Source: Sphingomonas sp. Root710 (GTDB lineage: Bacteria > Pseudomonadota > Alphaproteobacteria > Sphingomonadales > Sphingomonadaceae). From it: 64,000 bases of DNA. The stretch is from positions 272,905-336,904 of the forward strand of contig NZ_LMIB01000015.1 of assembly GCF_001429065.1 (NCBI RefSeq), written 5' to 3'. Position 1 is the first letter of the stretch. Each line of letters begins with the position of its first letter. The position numbers and the translations under genes are program-made. Shown here in pieces: positions 34,628-42,762 of the stretch. Under the pieces are notes generated by a model. It ran no database searches, was not told the DNA's origin, and was given only the letters and a program-made list of their open reading frames with translations.

Positions 34628-35806
34628 ATGACTTTATTGTGGGAGCCCGAAAAGGCTCTGGCCGATGTGGCGACGGGCCAGGCCCCCGATCACAGCGCCG
34701 CCTATGCGGCGCTGCTGGCGAAGGGATCGGTCGCCCGATACAGCAAGGGAGAGGGCCAGGGCACCTGGGGCATCTTCAGCCATGCCGAGATCGAGAAGGC
34801 GGCGCTCGACACCAAAAGCCTGAGCAATGTGACGGTGCCGCCGGGCACGCCCCGCATCCTGCCGCTGATGGCCGATCCGCCCGAACATGGCGCCTACCGC
34901 CGGCTGGTGAATCCCTTCTTCGCACCCAGCAAGATCAGCGCCGCCGAAGAGGTCATGCGCCCGATCGCCGCGGAGATGATCGATGCGCTGATCGGTCAGG
35001 GCGATGCCGATTTCGCCAGCTACGCCTATCATTTCTCGACCCAGACGCTGTGCCGCTTCCTGCGGGTGACCGCCGACTGGCGCATCTACAACGACTGGTC
35101 GTCGGAGATGGAGCGGCTCACCGGATCAGGTACGGCCACCCCGGGTTCGTCGCTGCCGATGGATCATTTCCTGAAGGTCGTCCCCTATATCCAGGATCTG
35201 ATCGACGATCGTCGCGCCAATCCGGGCGACGACGTCGTCAGCGGCTTCATCGCCGGCGAGATCGACGGGCAGAAGCTCGATGATCAGGCGGTCACCGGGC
35301 TGATCATCGCGCTGATCCTCGCGGGGCGCTCGACCACCGCGAGCGGCATCGGCAATTTCGTCCGCCGCCTCGCCACCGATCGCAAGCTGCAGGATTTTCT
35401 GCGCGCCAACCCCGATCGCATCAAGGACGCGGTCGAGGAAAGCCTGCGCATCGAATCGCCGCAGCAGGAGATGCCGCGCATGGCGGTGCAGGACATCGAG
35501 GTCGGCGGCGAGACGATCAAGGCGGGCGACAGCGTCTTCCTCAACTATGGATCGGCCAACCTCGATCCCACCCGCTGGGAAAATCCGGACGTCTTCGACA
35601 TCGACCGCAAGTCGAAGCTGCACTTCGCCTTCGGACGCGGCATCCACCAGTGCTTCGGCGCGCCGCTCGGCCGCATGCAGATGCGGGTGACCGCAGAGGA
35701 ACTGCTCCGCCGGACGACGGCGTTCGAACTCGCCGGTGATGTCGAGCGCCATGTCTGGCCGCGCCTGTCGGTCGAGAAAATGCCGCTGCGCTTCACCGCG
35801 GCGTAA
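34628..35806 (+). CDS. Cytochrome P450 (third of three)
   Basis: A 392-residue soluble P450 closest to P450-2. [10 protein letters not shown] marks the C-helix, E271-x-x-R274 the K-helix, and Cys342 in [18 protein letters not shown] is the heme ligand. The I-helix reads [12 protein letters not shown] (residues 230-241): the conserved acid is replaced by Ser, Thr is kept. GAGGGG lies close before ATG 34628. A family 2 palindrome follows the stop. Likely induced with the TonB receptor, given the shared sites upstream. Confidence 0.92.
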   Translation: MTLLWEPEKALADVATGQAPDHSAAYAALLAKGSVARYSKGEGQGTWGIFSHAEIEKAALDTKSLSNVTVPPGTPRILPLMADPPEHGAYRRLVNPFFAPSKISAAEEVMRPIAAEMIDALIGQGDADFASYAYHFSTQTLCRFLRVTADWRIYNDWSSEMERLTGSGTATPGSSLPMDHFLKVVPYIQDLIDDRRANPGDDVVSGFIAGEIDGQKLDDQAVTGLIIALILAGRSTTASGIGNFVRRLATDRKLQDFLRANPDRIKDAVEESLRIESPQQEMPRMAVQDIEVGGETIKAGDSVFLNYGSANLDPTRWENPDVFDIDRKSKLHFAFGRGIHQCFGAPLGRMQMRVTAEELLRRTTAFELAGDVERHVWPRLSVEKMPLRFTAA

Positions 35807-35814
35807 ACCGTACA

Positions 35815-35904
35815 CGTCACCCCGGGCTCGACCCGGGGTCCCGCTTCTTCCTTTCCCGCGCTGGGAGAAGAAAAGCGGGATCCCGGGTCGAGCCCGGGAT
35901 GACG
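35815..35904. repeat. Intergenic palindromic repeat, family 2, copy 1
   Basis: Arms CCCGGGCTCGACCCGGG and CCCGGGTCGAGCCCGGG flanked by CGTCA(C) and (A)TGACG, with an inner pair CCGCTT / AAGCGG. It lies between the convergent P450-3 and hydrolase genes and may double as a terminator. Related copies are at 53854-53937 and, with other arms, at 39814-39909. Confidence 0.85.
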
Positions 35905-35911
35905 GAGTAGG

Positions 35912-36805
35912 TCAGGCGAAGAAGCGCCCCATCCGCTCCGCCACCCAATCCGGATTATCCAGCGCGAAGGTGTGCCCGCTCCCCGGCACGATGTCGGTCG
36001 CGATATCGCCCGCCACCTGCTCGACACAGGCCAGCGTCTGCGCCTGTGGAATGCCGCGCTCGCCACTCAGCACCATCACCGGCATCGGCAGCTTCGCAGT
36101 GAAAGCCTCGCGGTTCGCCTTCCCGTCGGCGACCATCGTCCCATAATGCTGGAAGCCGCCGCGCATCCCGCCGGGCGCGGTATAATAGGGCAGGAAGTCG
36201 CGCTGCGCGGTCTCGCCCGCATCGGGCGAGGCCGACATCATCGACATGGTCGGCAGCAGATAGGCGGCCTCCTTGCCCTCGGTCAGGAAGGCGGCGAGAT
36301 CGACCTGCGCCTGGAAGCCGAAGTGCCAATAGCCGCCAGTCGCCGGGTTCATCAGCTCCTCCAGCCCGAAGCCCGGGATCAGCGACTCCGCCAGGATCAG
36401 CCGCTCGACCTCATCGGGATGGCGCGACGCATAGGCATAGGCGACCATCGTCCCGATATCGGTGCCGACCAGCCGGATGCGATCGAACCCCTCGGCCTGG
36501 ACGATATGGCGGATATCCTCGGCGACATCGGTCTTGGCATAGCCCCCATCGGCCCGGTCCGAATCCCCGCAGCCGCGCAGGTCGGGCGCGATTACGCTGT
36601 ACCCCTGCGCTGCGAGCAGCGGCATCAGCCTGCGCCACAGCGCCCATGTATAGGGCCAGCCATGGACCAGCACGATCGCGGGCCCCTGCCCGCCCGCGAC
36701 ATAATGGATCCGCACGCCGTCACGCTCGGCAAAGCGATGGGTGAAGTCGTCGAGACCCTCGACCGGGCTCCCGGCTGCGGGGGCGGCGGGCTGCGCTGCG
36801 CTCAT
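35912..36805 (-). CDS. Alpha/beta hydrolase, epoxide hydrolase/dehalogenase-like
   Basis: A 297-residue alpha/beta-hydrolase. [19 protein letters not shown] gives the HGxP oxyanion motif, [19 protein letters not shown] follows, the elbow [15 protein letters not shown] carries Asp as nucleophile, and [14 protein letters not shown] supplies the catalytic His. The Asp favours epoxide hydrolase or dehalogenase chemistry over esterase. ATG 36805 with AAAGGA upstream is preferred to a start 24 codons earlier. Divergent from an HxlR-type regulator gene starting at 36901. Confidence 0.87.
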   Translation of the reverse strand: MSAAQPAAPAAGSPVEGLDDFTHRFAERDGVRIHYVAGGQGPAIVLVHGWPYTWALWRRLMPLLAAQGYSVIAPDLRGCGDSDRADGGYAKTDVAEDIRHIVQAEGFDRIRLVGTDIGTMVAYAYASRHPDEVERLILAESLIPGFGLEELMNPATGGYWHFGFQAQVDLAAFLTEGKEAAYLLPTMSMMSASPDAGETAQRDFLPYYTAPGGMRGGFQHYGTMVADGKANREAFTAKLPMPVMVLSGERGIPQAQTLACVEQVAGDIATDIVPGSGHTFALDNPDWVAERMGRFFA

Positions 36806-36821
36806 GACGAAAATTCCTTTA

Positions 36822-36888
36822 GGTACATTTTGTTCGTGACGATATGATAGGAAGTGAAAACCCGGGCAAGAACGCACAAAAATGTGCC
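36822..36888. promoter_or_regulatory. Long-range inverted repeat between hydrolase and HxlR genes
   Basis: GGTACATTTTGT at 36822-36833 is complementary in reverse to ACAAAAATGTGCC at 36876-36888 with one mismatch and one extra T. The arms are 42 nt apart within the 95-bp divergent gap, suited to two bound HxlR dimers. Function is inferred from position only. Confidence 0.4.
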
Positions 36889-36900
36889 GAAGGAACGCCC

Positions 36901-37341
36901 ATGATCGTGAAGGAAAAAGCGATGGGTAAGATCGACCATCCCGCCATCCCGCCGGTCAGCGCCGCCGAAGCCGCAGCGCGCGAGGGATCGGGCGAATGCC
37001 GCTCGCTCGCCCAGATCATCGACCGGATCGGCGACAAATGGACGGTGATGGTGGTCGGCCACCTCTCGCGCGGCTCGCTGCGCTTCAACGAGTTGATGCG
37101 CGCCATCCCCGGCGTGTCGCACCGCATGCTGACCCTCACCCTGCGCGGCCTCCAGCGCGACGGCCTCGTCAGCCGCACCGCCTTCGCGACGGTGCCGCCG
37201 AGGGTCGATTACGCGCTCACCGAACTGGGCCTGTCGCTAACCGGCCCGCTAACGATGCTGGCGGGCTGGGCCAGCGACAACAAGCTGGCGGTGGAAGCGG
37301 CACGGGTGGCTTATGACGTTGCGCTGGCGGAGGATATTTAA
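36901..37341 (+). CDS. HxlR-family winged-helix transcriptional regulator
   Basis: A 146-residue regulator. CRSLAQIIDRIGDKWTVMVVGHL is the HxlR start motif with its Cys, LRFNELMRAIPGVSHRMLTLTLRGLQRDGLVSR is the winged helix, and PPRVDYALTELGLSL the wing. ATG 36901 has GAAGGA 6 bases upstream. Family members often sense quinones, aldehydes or oxidants through the Cys. It is likely to control the divergent hydrolase gene through the inverted repeat between them. Confidence 0.9.
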   Translation: MIVKEKAMGKIDHPAIPPVSAAEAAAREGSGECRSLAQIIDRIGDKWTVMVVGHLSRGSLRFNELMRAIPGVSHRMLTLTLRGLQRDGLVSRTAFATVPPRVDYALTELGLSLTGPLTMLAGWASDNKLAVEAARVAYDVALAEDI

Positions 37342-37362
37342 AGAGGCCGAAATGCTCATATC

Positions 37363-37462
37363 CGCTCATCCTGAGTAGCCATTGAGCTTGCCGAAATGGC
37401 GTATCGAAGGACGTCCTTCGATACGGGGCTTCGACAAGCTCAACCCCTACTCAGGATGAGCG
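37363..37462. repeat. Intergenic nested palindromic repeat, family 1, copy C
   Basis: One hundred bp and the best-preserved copy: outer arms CGCTCATCCTGAGTA / TACTCAGGATGAGCG, middle arms TTGAGCTTGCCGAA / TTCGACAAGCTCAA, and a 24-bp centre that is a perfect palindrome (arm GTATCGAAGGAC). It lies between the convergent hxlR and epimerase-type genes. Confidence 0.9.
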
Positions 37463-37497
37463 GAGAAAGAATCGCGAACTAAAGCGCTCCAGCCCGA

Positions 37498-38400
37498 TCA
37501 GTGCCCGGTGATAGCCGAATAATCCATCGCAGCCAGGTCAGTCAGCAGATCAGGCCCCGTCGGATCCCACCCCAGCCGCGCGCGCGTCCAGCTATTCGAC
37601 GCGGCCATATCGAGCCCCGCGAAGGGGGCCATCCAGCCGAAATAGCGCTCGACCTCGTCGGCCCCGACGGAGCGGACCGGCAATCCGGCGCCCTGTCCGA
37701 TCGCTTCCGCAATGGCCCGCGCGGCGATCCCCTCCTCGGCCGATGCGTGGTAACGCGCCCCCGGCTCGCCCCGCTCCAGCGCCAGGACGTAGAGCTTCGC
37801 CACGTCGCTGATATGCGCCGCCGCCCAGCGCGCCTGCCCGTCGCCCACATAGGCCGCCGCCCCGGCCCGGCGCGCCTCCGCGATCAGCGGCGTGATCAGG
37901 CCCGCCCTTGTCGTGTCGTGTACCTGCGGCAAGCGGATGGTGCGCACGTCGATGCAGCGCGCGATCAGCGCCGCACCCGCGAGTTCGGTCGCGATCCGGG
38001 GATTGGCATGGCGCGGATTCAGCACGTCCTCCATGGCCGGGCCGCCGTTCAACGGCGTGCCGATGCCGATGCCCGAGGTGATCAGGATCAGTTTCTGCGT
38101 CCCCGCCAGCGCTTCGCCCATCGCGGCGATGTTGCGCTCATCCTTCTTCGTATTCTCGAAGAAGGTCGCGAAATCATGGTCGAACGCGCAGTGGATCACC
38201 GCATCGGCGGCCGCCGCACCGCTGGCCAGCGTCTCGGGCTGCTCCAGATCGCCGCGATGCGCCTTGACGCCGATCGCCTCCAGCTGCCGCGCGCCATCGT
38301 CGGAGCGGGTAAGCCCGAGCACCTGATGGCCCCGTTTGAGCAGTTCGGGAATGATGTGCGAGCCGATGAAGCCGGTCGCGCCGGTGAGGAATATGCGCAT
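37498..38400 (-). CDS. NAD-dependent epimerase/dehydratase (extended SDR)
   Basis: A 300-residue extended SDR. MRIFLTGATGFIGSHIIPELL is the TGxxGxxG nucleotide motif, AVIHCAFDHDF the conserved strand 4, and LITSGIGIG strand 5. The YxxxK tyrosine motif is not clear, so this may be an atypical (NmrA- or SDR_a5-like) member that binds NAD(P) without epimerase activity. ATG 38400 has GGAGAG 5-6 bases before it. Divergent from the XRE regulator gene at 38493, which probably controls it. Confidence 0.82.
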   Translation of the reverse strand: MRIFLTGATGFIGSHIIPELLKRGHQVLGLTRSDDGARQLEAIGVKAHRGDLEQPETLASGAAAADAVIHCAFDHDFATFFENTKKDERNIAAMGEALAGTQKLILITSGIGIGTPLNGGPAMEDVLNPRHANPRIATELAGAALIARCIDVRTIRLPQVHDTTRAGLITPLIAEARRAGAAAYVGDGQARWAAAHISDVAKLYVLALERGEPGARYHASAEEGIAARAIAEAIGQGAGLPVRSVGADEVERYFGWMAPFAGLDMAASNSWTRARLGWDPTGPDLLTDLAAMDYSAITGH

Positions 38401-38492
38401 GGGAACTCTCCTTGTCGCGCACCATATCGCCGCACGCACTAACATGTTAAAGTAGTGATCCTATCATGGTATAATGGGTAACAGGATCGATC

Positions 38493-39338
38493 ATGACCGG
38501 CGACGCCTCCAATCCCCTGGGCAGCTATCTGCGCGATCGCCGAACCCGGCTCGACCCGGCGGCGTTCGGGCTGGCCGGCGGCCGCCGGCGCACCCCGGGC
38601 CTGCGCCGCGAGGAGGTGGCGAGCCGGGCGAATATCAGCCCGACATGGTATACTTGGCTGGAGCAGGGCCGTGGCGGCGCGCCATCCGCCGACGTGCTCG
38701 ATCGCATCGCCAAGGGGCTGATGCTGACCGATCCGGAGCGCGAGCATCTCTATATGTTGGGCCTCGGTCGCCCGTCCGAGGCGCGCTACCAGCAAGTGGA
38801 CGGCATCACCCCCCGACTTCAGCATGTCCTCGACGGGATGCCGCTGAGCCCGGCGATCATCAAGACCGCGATGTGGGACGTCGTCGGCTGGAATCGCGCG
38901 GCCGCCGCCCTACTGACCGACTATGCGCTGCTGCCGCGCGAACAGCGCAACATCCTGCGGCTCATGTTCACCGGCGGGAAAGGCCGCAATCACAACGAGG
39001 ATTGGGACAGCGTCGCGCGCTTCGTCGTCGGCGCCTTCCGCGCCGACATGGCCCGGGTCGGCGCACACGCCAGCACGGAAGCCGCCAGGCTGGTCGACGA
39101 GCTGAGCCGCCTGAGCCCCGAGTTCGAAACGCTGTGGAAGGCCAACGACGTCAGCGCCCATAGCGACGGCGTGAAGCGGATCCGCCACCCGAAGGCCGGG
39201 TTCGTGCAGCTCGAATTCTCCTCCTTCGCCGTGGATGGCAGGCCCGAACTGGGGATGATCGTCTACAACCCGGTTTCCCCGGCCGATGCGGACAAGGTGC
39301 GCGCCCTCGTGGAAGCGCAGGAGGCCGTCTGCCAGTAA
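38493..39338 (+). CDS. XRE-family regulator with MmyB-like ligand-binding domain
   Basis: A 281-residue protein. The helix-turn-helix spans about residues 8-75 (LGSYLRDRRTRLDP; TPGLRREEVASRANISPTWYTWLEQGR is the hallmark of this group), followed by an MmyB ligand-binding PAS-like domain with MWDVVGWNRAAAALL and DWDSVARFVVGAFR, ending HPKAGFVQLEF and VYNPVSPADADKV. Such regulators commonly govern one divergent dehydrogenase or SDR gene, and that arrangement is seen here. Confidence 0.92.
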   Translation: MTGDASNPLGSYLRDRRTRLDPAAFGLAGGRRRTPGLRREEVASRANISPTWYTWLEQGRGGAPSADVLDRIAKGLMLTDPEREHLYMLGLGRPSEARYQQVDGITPRLQHVLDGMPLSPAIIKTAMWDVVGWNRAAAALLTDYALLPREQRNILRLMFTGGKGRNHNEDWDSVARFVVGAFRADMARVGAHASTEAARLVDELSRLSPEFETLWKANDVSAHSDGVKRIRHPKAGFVQLEFSSFAVDGRPELGMIVYNPVSPADADKVRALVEAQEAVCQ

Positions 39339-39398
39339 CGACCCAAATGCCGCCATTCGTAATTGCTTGCCCAATTGCTGCCGATGCGGCGACAGGCT

Positions 39399-39761
39399 AT
39401 GATCGCGATCATGGCATATTGGCTGGATTGGCTGCGGTATCGCTTTTGGGCCAGCGGCCTTTCCGTCATCGTCGTGCTGCTGTTTATCGTGGCTTTGATA
39501 ATGGTGTTTTTCTTCCAAAGAGACATCGAACGGAAAAGTCAGGAAGGCATACTGGTTTCCGCGACCATCACGAAAATAGGGTTCGGTGTATCTAAATATC
39601 GTCCCGGTGTGATGGCTGGCGTGACCGCCGAAGATGACACGGGGTTGGTCGCAAGCGAGTCCGTGGAGGCGGCGTTTGTGGCTGGCTGTAAGGTCGGCGA
39701 CAAGATCAAAGCTAAGCGCGCTGGGAGCGAACTTATTTTAGAACCAATGCCCTGCCGATAG
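39399..39761 (+). CDS. Small single-pass membrane protein of unknown function
   Basis: About 120 residues: a transmembrane helix (FWASGLSVIVVLLFIVALIM) after a short aromatic N-terminus, then a soluble tail with VSATITKIGFGVSKYRPGVM and VGDKIKAKRAGSELILEP, which looks like a small beta-barrel. Codon use is less GC-rich than that of its neighbours (for example ttttcttccaaagagac), which hints at recent acquisition. ATG 39399 has ACAGG upstream; ATG 39384 or 39408 are alternatives. No family recognised. Confidence 0.6.
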   Translation: MIAIMAYWLDWLRYRFWASGLSVIVVLLFIVALIMVFFFQRDIERKSQEGILVSATITKIGFGVSKYRPGVMAGVTAEDDTGLVASESVEAAFVAGCKVGDKIKAKRAGSELILEPMPCR

Positions 39762-39813
39762 CGAGCGAGAGTTGTCTGTTCCAGATAACAGATGTCCGCT
39801 TTCCACCCATATC

Positions 39814-39909
39814 CGTCATGCCAGCGAAGGCTGGCATCCATGTCTATGGTCTCCTCAGATGCCATCTGTTTGGTGAGAGCCATGGACCCCAGCCTTCGCT
39901 GGGGTGACG
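39814..39909. repeat. Intergenic palindromic repeat, family 2-related variant
   Basis: CGTCATGCCAGCGAAGGCTG and its reverse partner CAGCCTTCGCTGGGGTGACG flank a 50-nt middle containing ATCCATG / CATGGA and a small inner repeat (CAGATG / CATCTG). The CGTCAT...TGACG ends match family 2, but the arms differ. It lies between the small membrane protein and marR. Confidence 0.8.
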
Positions 39910-39946
39910 ATTATTGGGCTGATGACGCTTACCGCGCTTACGCCGA

Positions 39947-40405
39947 TTAAAGCGCGTCCAGCCCGATCAACTGCCGCAGGCACCGCATGAAGACGACACG
40001 GTCTTCTTTCGACAGCGGTTCCAATATCTCGCGCTGGGCGGCCTTCAGCTTCTCGATCCGCTCGACGAGCAGCTCCGCGCCCGCCTGGGTGATGTCCATC
40101 GTCCAGGCGCGGCTGTCGCGCTTGTCGCGTTCGCGCAGCACCCAGCCGCGCGCGATCATCCGGCTCAGCATTTCCTTGAGCGTGCTCTTGTCGATGCCGG
40201 TCGCCTCGACCAGCTCGCGCTGCGACGCGCCGGGGCATTGCGACAGCGCCAGCAGCAACGCGATCTGCTGACGGGTCACGTCGTCGCCGACATGGCGGGT
40301 GAAGATATCGAACGAACGCTGATGGTTGCGCCGCAGCAGATGGCCGGGCGCGGCAAGCAGATCGAACTGCCCCAGTTTCTTCAGCGTCTCCGAATCCGCC
40401 ACCAC
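39947..40405 (-). CDS. MarR-family transcriptional regulator
   Basis: About 152 residues. PGHLLRRNHQRSFDIFTRHV is helix 1, VTRQQIALLLALSQCPGASQRELVEATGIDKSTLKEMLSRMIARGWVLRERDKRDSRAWTMDI is the winged helix with the DxRxx wing, and the C-terminal helix closes the dimer. GTG 40405 with GGGAG 8 bases upstream is preferred. It lies last in the leftward meta-cleavage operon, 77 bp after the decarboxylase gene, and probably controls that operon in response to an aromatic effector. Confidence 0.87.
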   Translation of the reverse strand: MVADSETLKKLGQFDLLAAPGHLLRRNHQRSFDIFTRHVGDDVTRQQIALLLALSQCPGASQRELVEATGIDKSTLKEMLSRMIARGWVLRERDKRDSRAWTMDITQAGAELLVERIEKLKAAQREILEPLSKEDRVVFMRCLRQLIGLDAL

Positions 40406-40482
40406 GCCATCAACTCCCGCCCCTGGCTCCGGCACCGGCTATGCCGCGTCCTGCGTCCCCATTTCAACCGGTCCCGCCATTT

Positions 40483-41241
40483 TCACTTCACGTTGAACTC
40501 GACCCGGCCCAGATTCTGGACCACCAGCCGGACATGCTGGCCGGGCGCGAGCGCCTCGGCGGCGGTAGCACCGCCTGCCATCACCACGCTGCCCGCCTGC
40601 AACGGCTCGCCCGCTTCCTCGGCCAGCCGCGCCGCCGCGACCAGCGAGCGGAGCGGATGCCCCAGGATCGCCGCGCTCGACCCGATCTGCCGCGCGACCC
40701 CGTCGATCTCCAGGATCATGCCGAGGTTGGAAATGTCCTGCGCCGGATCGTTCCACGCGCCGACGACAAAGCTCGACGAGGAGCTGTTGTCGGCAACCAC
40801 GTCGGTCAGCGAGAATTTGAAATCCTTGTAGCGCGAGTCGATGATCTCCAGCGCGGGCGCGACCCCGCCGACCGCCGCCAGCGCCGCCGCGGGCGTGACG
40901 CTGCCGGTCAGCGGCGCCTTCAGGATGAAGGCGATCTCGGGCTCGACGCGCGGGTGAACATAGGTCTCGAAGGCGATGTCGCCGCCATCCTCGACCAGCA
41001 TGCGATCGGTCAGCCGGCCCCAGATCATGCCCTCGACGCCCATCTGGACCATCTTCGCGCGGCTGGTGAAGCCCATCTTCAGCCCGATCCGCTTCTCGCC
41101 GCGCTGATAGCGGCGGCCGAGCACCGCCGCCTGGACCTGATAGGCCTCGTCGAGCGTGATCGGCACTTCGAGCTGCGGGGTCGCGGTCGCGGTGGTCACC
41201 GCGGTATCGAGCCGTTCAGCAATTCCCAAGATATCGGCCAC
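40483..41241 (-). CDS. 4-Oxalocrotonate decarboxylase-type enzyme (DmpH/XylI-like)
   Basis: A 252-residue protein of the fumarylacetoacetase-like hydratase/decarboxylase fold. GEKRIGLKMGFTSRAKMVQMGV is the signature that separates decarboxylases from hydratases, HPRVEPEIAFIL holds the metal-binding Glu pair, LEIIDSRYKDFKFSLTDVVADNSSS follows, and GAGG-type IGSSAAILGHPLRSL the late loop. It removes carbon dioxide from 4-oxalocrotonate to give 2-oxopent-4-enoate, and in known systems forms a complex with the hydratase, which is encoded next to it. Start is GTG 41241 behind AGGGAG. A DmpI-type tautomerase gene is not visible nearby. Confidence 0.88.
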   Translation of the reverse strand: MADILGIAERLDTAVTTATATPQLEVPITLDEAYQVQAAVLGRRYQRGEKRIGLKMGFTSRAKMVQMGVEGMIWGRLTDRMLVEDGGDIAFETYVHPRVEPEIAFILKAPLTGSVTPAAALAAVGGVAPALEIIDSRYKDFKFSLTDVVADNSSSSSFVVGAWNDPAQDISNLGMILEIDGVARQIGSSAAILGHPLRSLVAAARLAEEAGEPLQAGSVVMAGGATAAEALAPGQHVRLVVQNLGRVEFNVK

Positions 41242-41287
41242 CGGCCTTCTCCCTCTTCAATCTCATCGTCGGGCGCGAAGCGCCCGC

Positions 41288-42094
41288 TTATTTACCGAAG
41301 CCGACCCGCACGGTGCCGACCCCTTCGATGCGAACCTCGATCGCGTCACCGGGCGCGACCGCAACCATCGGGCCGAGCGCGCCTGAGAGGATGATGTCAC
41401 CCTGCTTCAGCGGACGGCCGACCTCGGCCATCTTCGCGGCGAGCCAGCCGAGCGCGTGGAGCGGATTGCCGAGGCACGCCGCGCCCGCACCGAACGAGGT
41501 CGGATCGCCATTCTTCTCCAGCACCATCCCGCACAGCCGCAGGTCGATCGCGTCGAGCTTGACCGGGCGGGTGCCCAGCACGAACAGCCCGGAGGAGGCA
41601 TTGTCGGCGACGGTGTCGACGATGCGGATGTTCCAGTCGGCCACGCGGCTGTCGACGATCTCGATCGCGGGCAGCGCATAGTCGATGCAGTTGATCAGCT
41701 CGGCGGTGGTCAGCGCCTTGGGGTCGGGGGTGCGCGCCAGAATGAAGGCGATCTCGGCCTCCACCTTGGGCTGGAGCAGCCGGCCCAGCGGCACGATGTC
41801 GCCGTCGTTGACCGCCATGTCAGCGAACAGCGTGCCGAAGTCGGGCTGGTCGACACCGAGCTGCTTCTGCACCGCCTTCGCGGTCAGGCCGATCTTCGCG
41901 CCGACGATCGTGCGGCCCGCGTCGAGCCAGTGGCGGGTGTTGGCCTCCTGGATCGCATAGGCGTCCTCGATCGTCGCCGTGGGCAGCGCCTCGCGGACCG
42001 GCGTGATCGGCGTCCCGCTATCATAGGAATCGCGGATCAGCTTGGCCTGGCGCGCGACATCGTCAGCGCCCAGCGAGGGGTTCACACTTGCCAT
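41288..42094 (-). CDS. 2-Oxopent-4-enoate hydratase (DmpE/XylJ/MhpD-like)
   Basis: A 268-residue hydratase. VGAKIGLTAKAVQKQLGVDQPDFGTLFADM is the hydratase signature, PKVEAEIAFILAR holds metal-binding Glu residues, and PAIEIVDSRVADWNIRIVDTVADNASSGLFVLG and LGNPLHALGWLA follow. It adds water to 2-hydroxypenta-2,4-dienoate to form 4-hydroxy-2-oxovalerate. ATG 42094 has GGAGA upstream and overlaps the preceding gene by 13 bp. No adjacent 4-hydroxy-2-oxovalerate aldolase of the DmpG type is present. Confidence 0.9.
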   Translation of the reverse strand: MASVNPSLGADDVARQAKLIRDSYDSGTPITPVREALPTATIEDAYAIQEANTRHWLDAGRTIVGAKIGLTAKAVQKQLGVDQPDFGTLFADMAVNDGDIVPLGRLLQPKVEAEIAFILARTPDPKALTTAELINCIDYALPAIEIVDSRVADWNIRIVDTVADNASSGLFVLGTRPVKLDAIDLRLCGMVLEKNGDPTSFGAGAACLGNPLHALGWLAAKMAEVGRPLKQGDIILSGALGPMVAVAPGDAIEVRIEGVGTVRVGFGK

Positions 42095-42762
42095 TCGGGA
42101 TCTCCGAAACAAAGATATTGCCACATGCGCTCATAAAGGCCTCCGGCCTTCACCGCGCGTTTTTCGACTTCCTCGGGCGTATATTCCCGCGCGGCGATAC
42201 CGGCTGCGCGCGCCGGCAGCAACGCCAGTTCGATCCGCGCCGCGTCCTCCAGGAAGAAGGCCAGCCCGGCCGCTTCCTCCAACGTGTCGCCGGCGGTCAC
42301 CACGCCATTGCCCGACAGCACGATCGCGCGCGCGTCCCCCATCATCTCGGCGACGCGCACCGCCTGCTCGTCGTCGCGGACCAGAGCGACGCCGGGCCAC
42401 AGCGGCGGCTTCGGCGCGAAATAGGTGCCGAGACCGTGGAGCGCGCGCGGCGTCTCGCCCAGCGCCGACAGCGCCATGGCCGCGGGCGGCTGGACGCGGC
42501 ATACCCCGCCGACGCCGGGCCGGGCGCGGTAGATTTCGCGGTGGATGCGGACCTCGGGCAGCGCGCCCGGAGGCAGGTCGCCGTCGAGCGGAACGATCAC
42601 GCCCGGCTCGCTGGTAGATACCAGGCCAAGCGGCGACGCCGGGGTGACGAGGAAATGCGCCGCGTCGAGCCGGATGCTGACATGACCATAGGCATGGGCG
42701 AGGCCATGACGCGCCATCGCGCGCGCCGCGAGCCGCAATATCCGCGCTGGATCAGGCCGCAC
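42082..42762 (-). CDS. Class II aldolase/adducin-fold protein with degenerate metal site
   Basis: A 226-residue protein with the fold of L-fuculose-phosphate aldolase: LAHAYGHVSIRLDAAHFLVTP, LPEVRIHREIYRARPGVGGV and GNGVVTAGDTLEEAAGLAFFLEDAAR. In active members a HxH pair and a later His bind zinc. Here the pair position reads Arg89-Val-Gln91 and the later His is Asn152; Glu70 remains. It therefore cannot bind zinc in the known way. Related proteins include aromatic decarboxylases such as the PhtC type. Start GTG 42762 overlaps the dioxygenase stop by 11 bp. Its place in the operon suggests it handles the ring-cleavage product or a carboxylated precursor. Confidence 0.8.
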   Translation of the reverse strand: MRPDPARILRLAARAMARHGLAHAYGHVSIRLDAAHFLVTPASPLGLVSTSEPGVIVPLDGDLPPGALPEVRIHREIYRARPGVGGVCRVQPPAAMALSALGETPRALHGLGTYFAPKPPLWPGVALVRDDEQAVRVAEMMGDARAIVLSGNGVVTAGDTLEEAAGLAFFLEDAARIELALLPARAAGIAAREYTPEEVEKRAVKAGGLYERMWQYLCFGDPEWQV

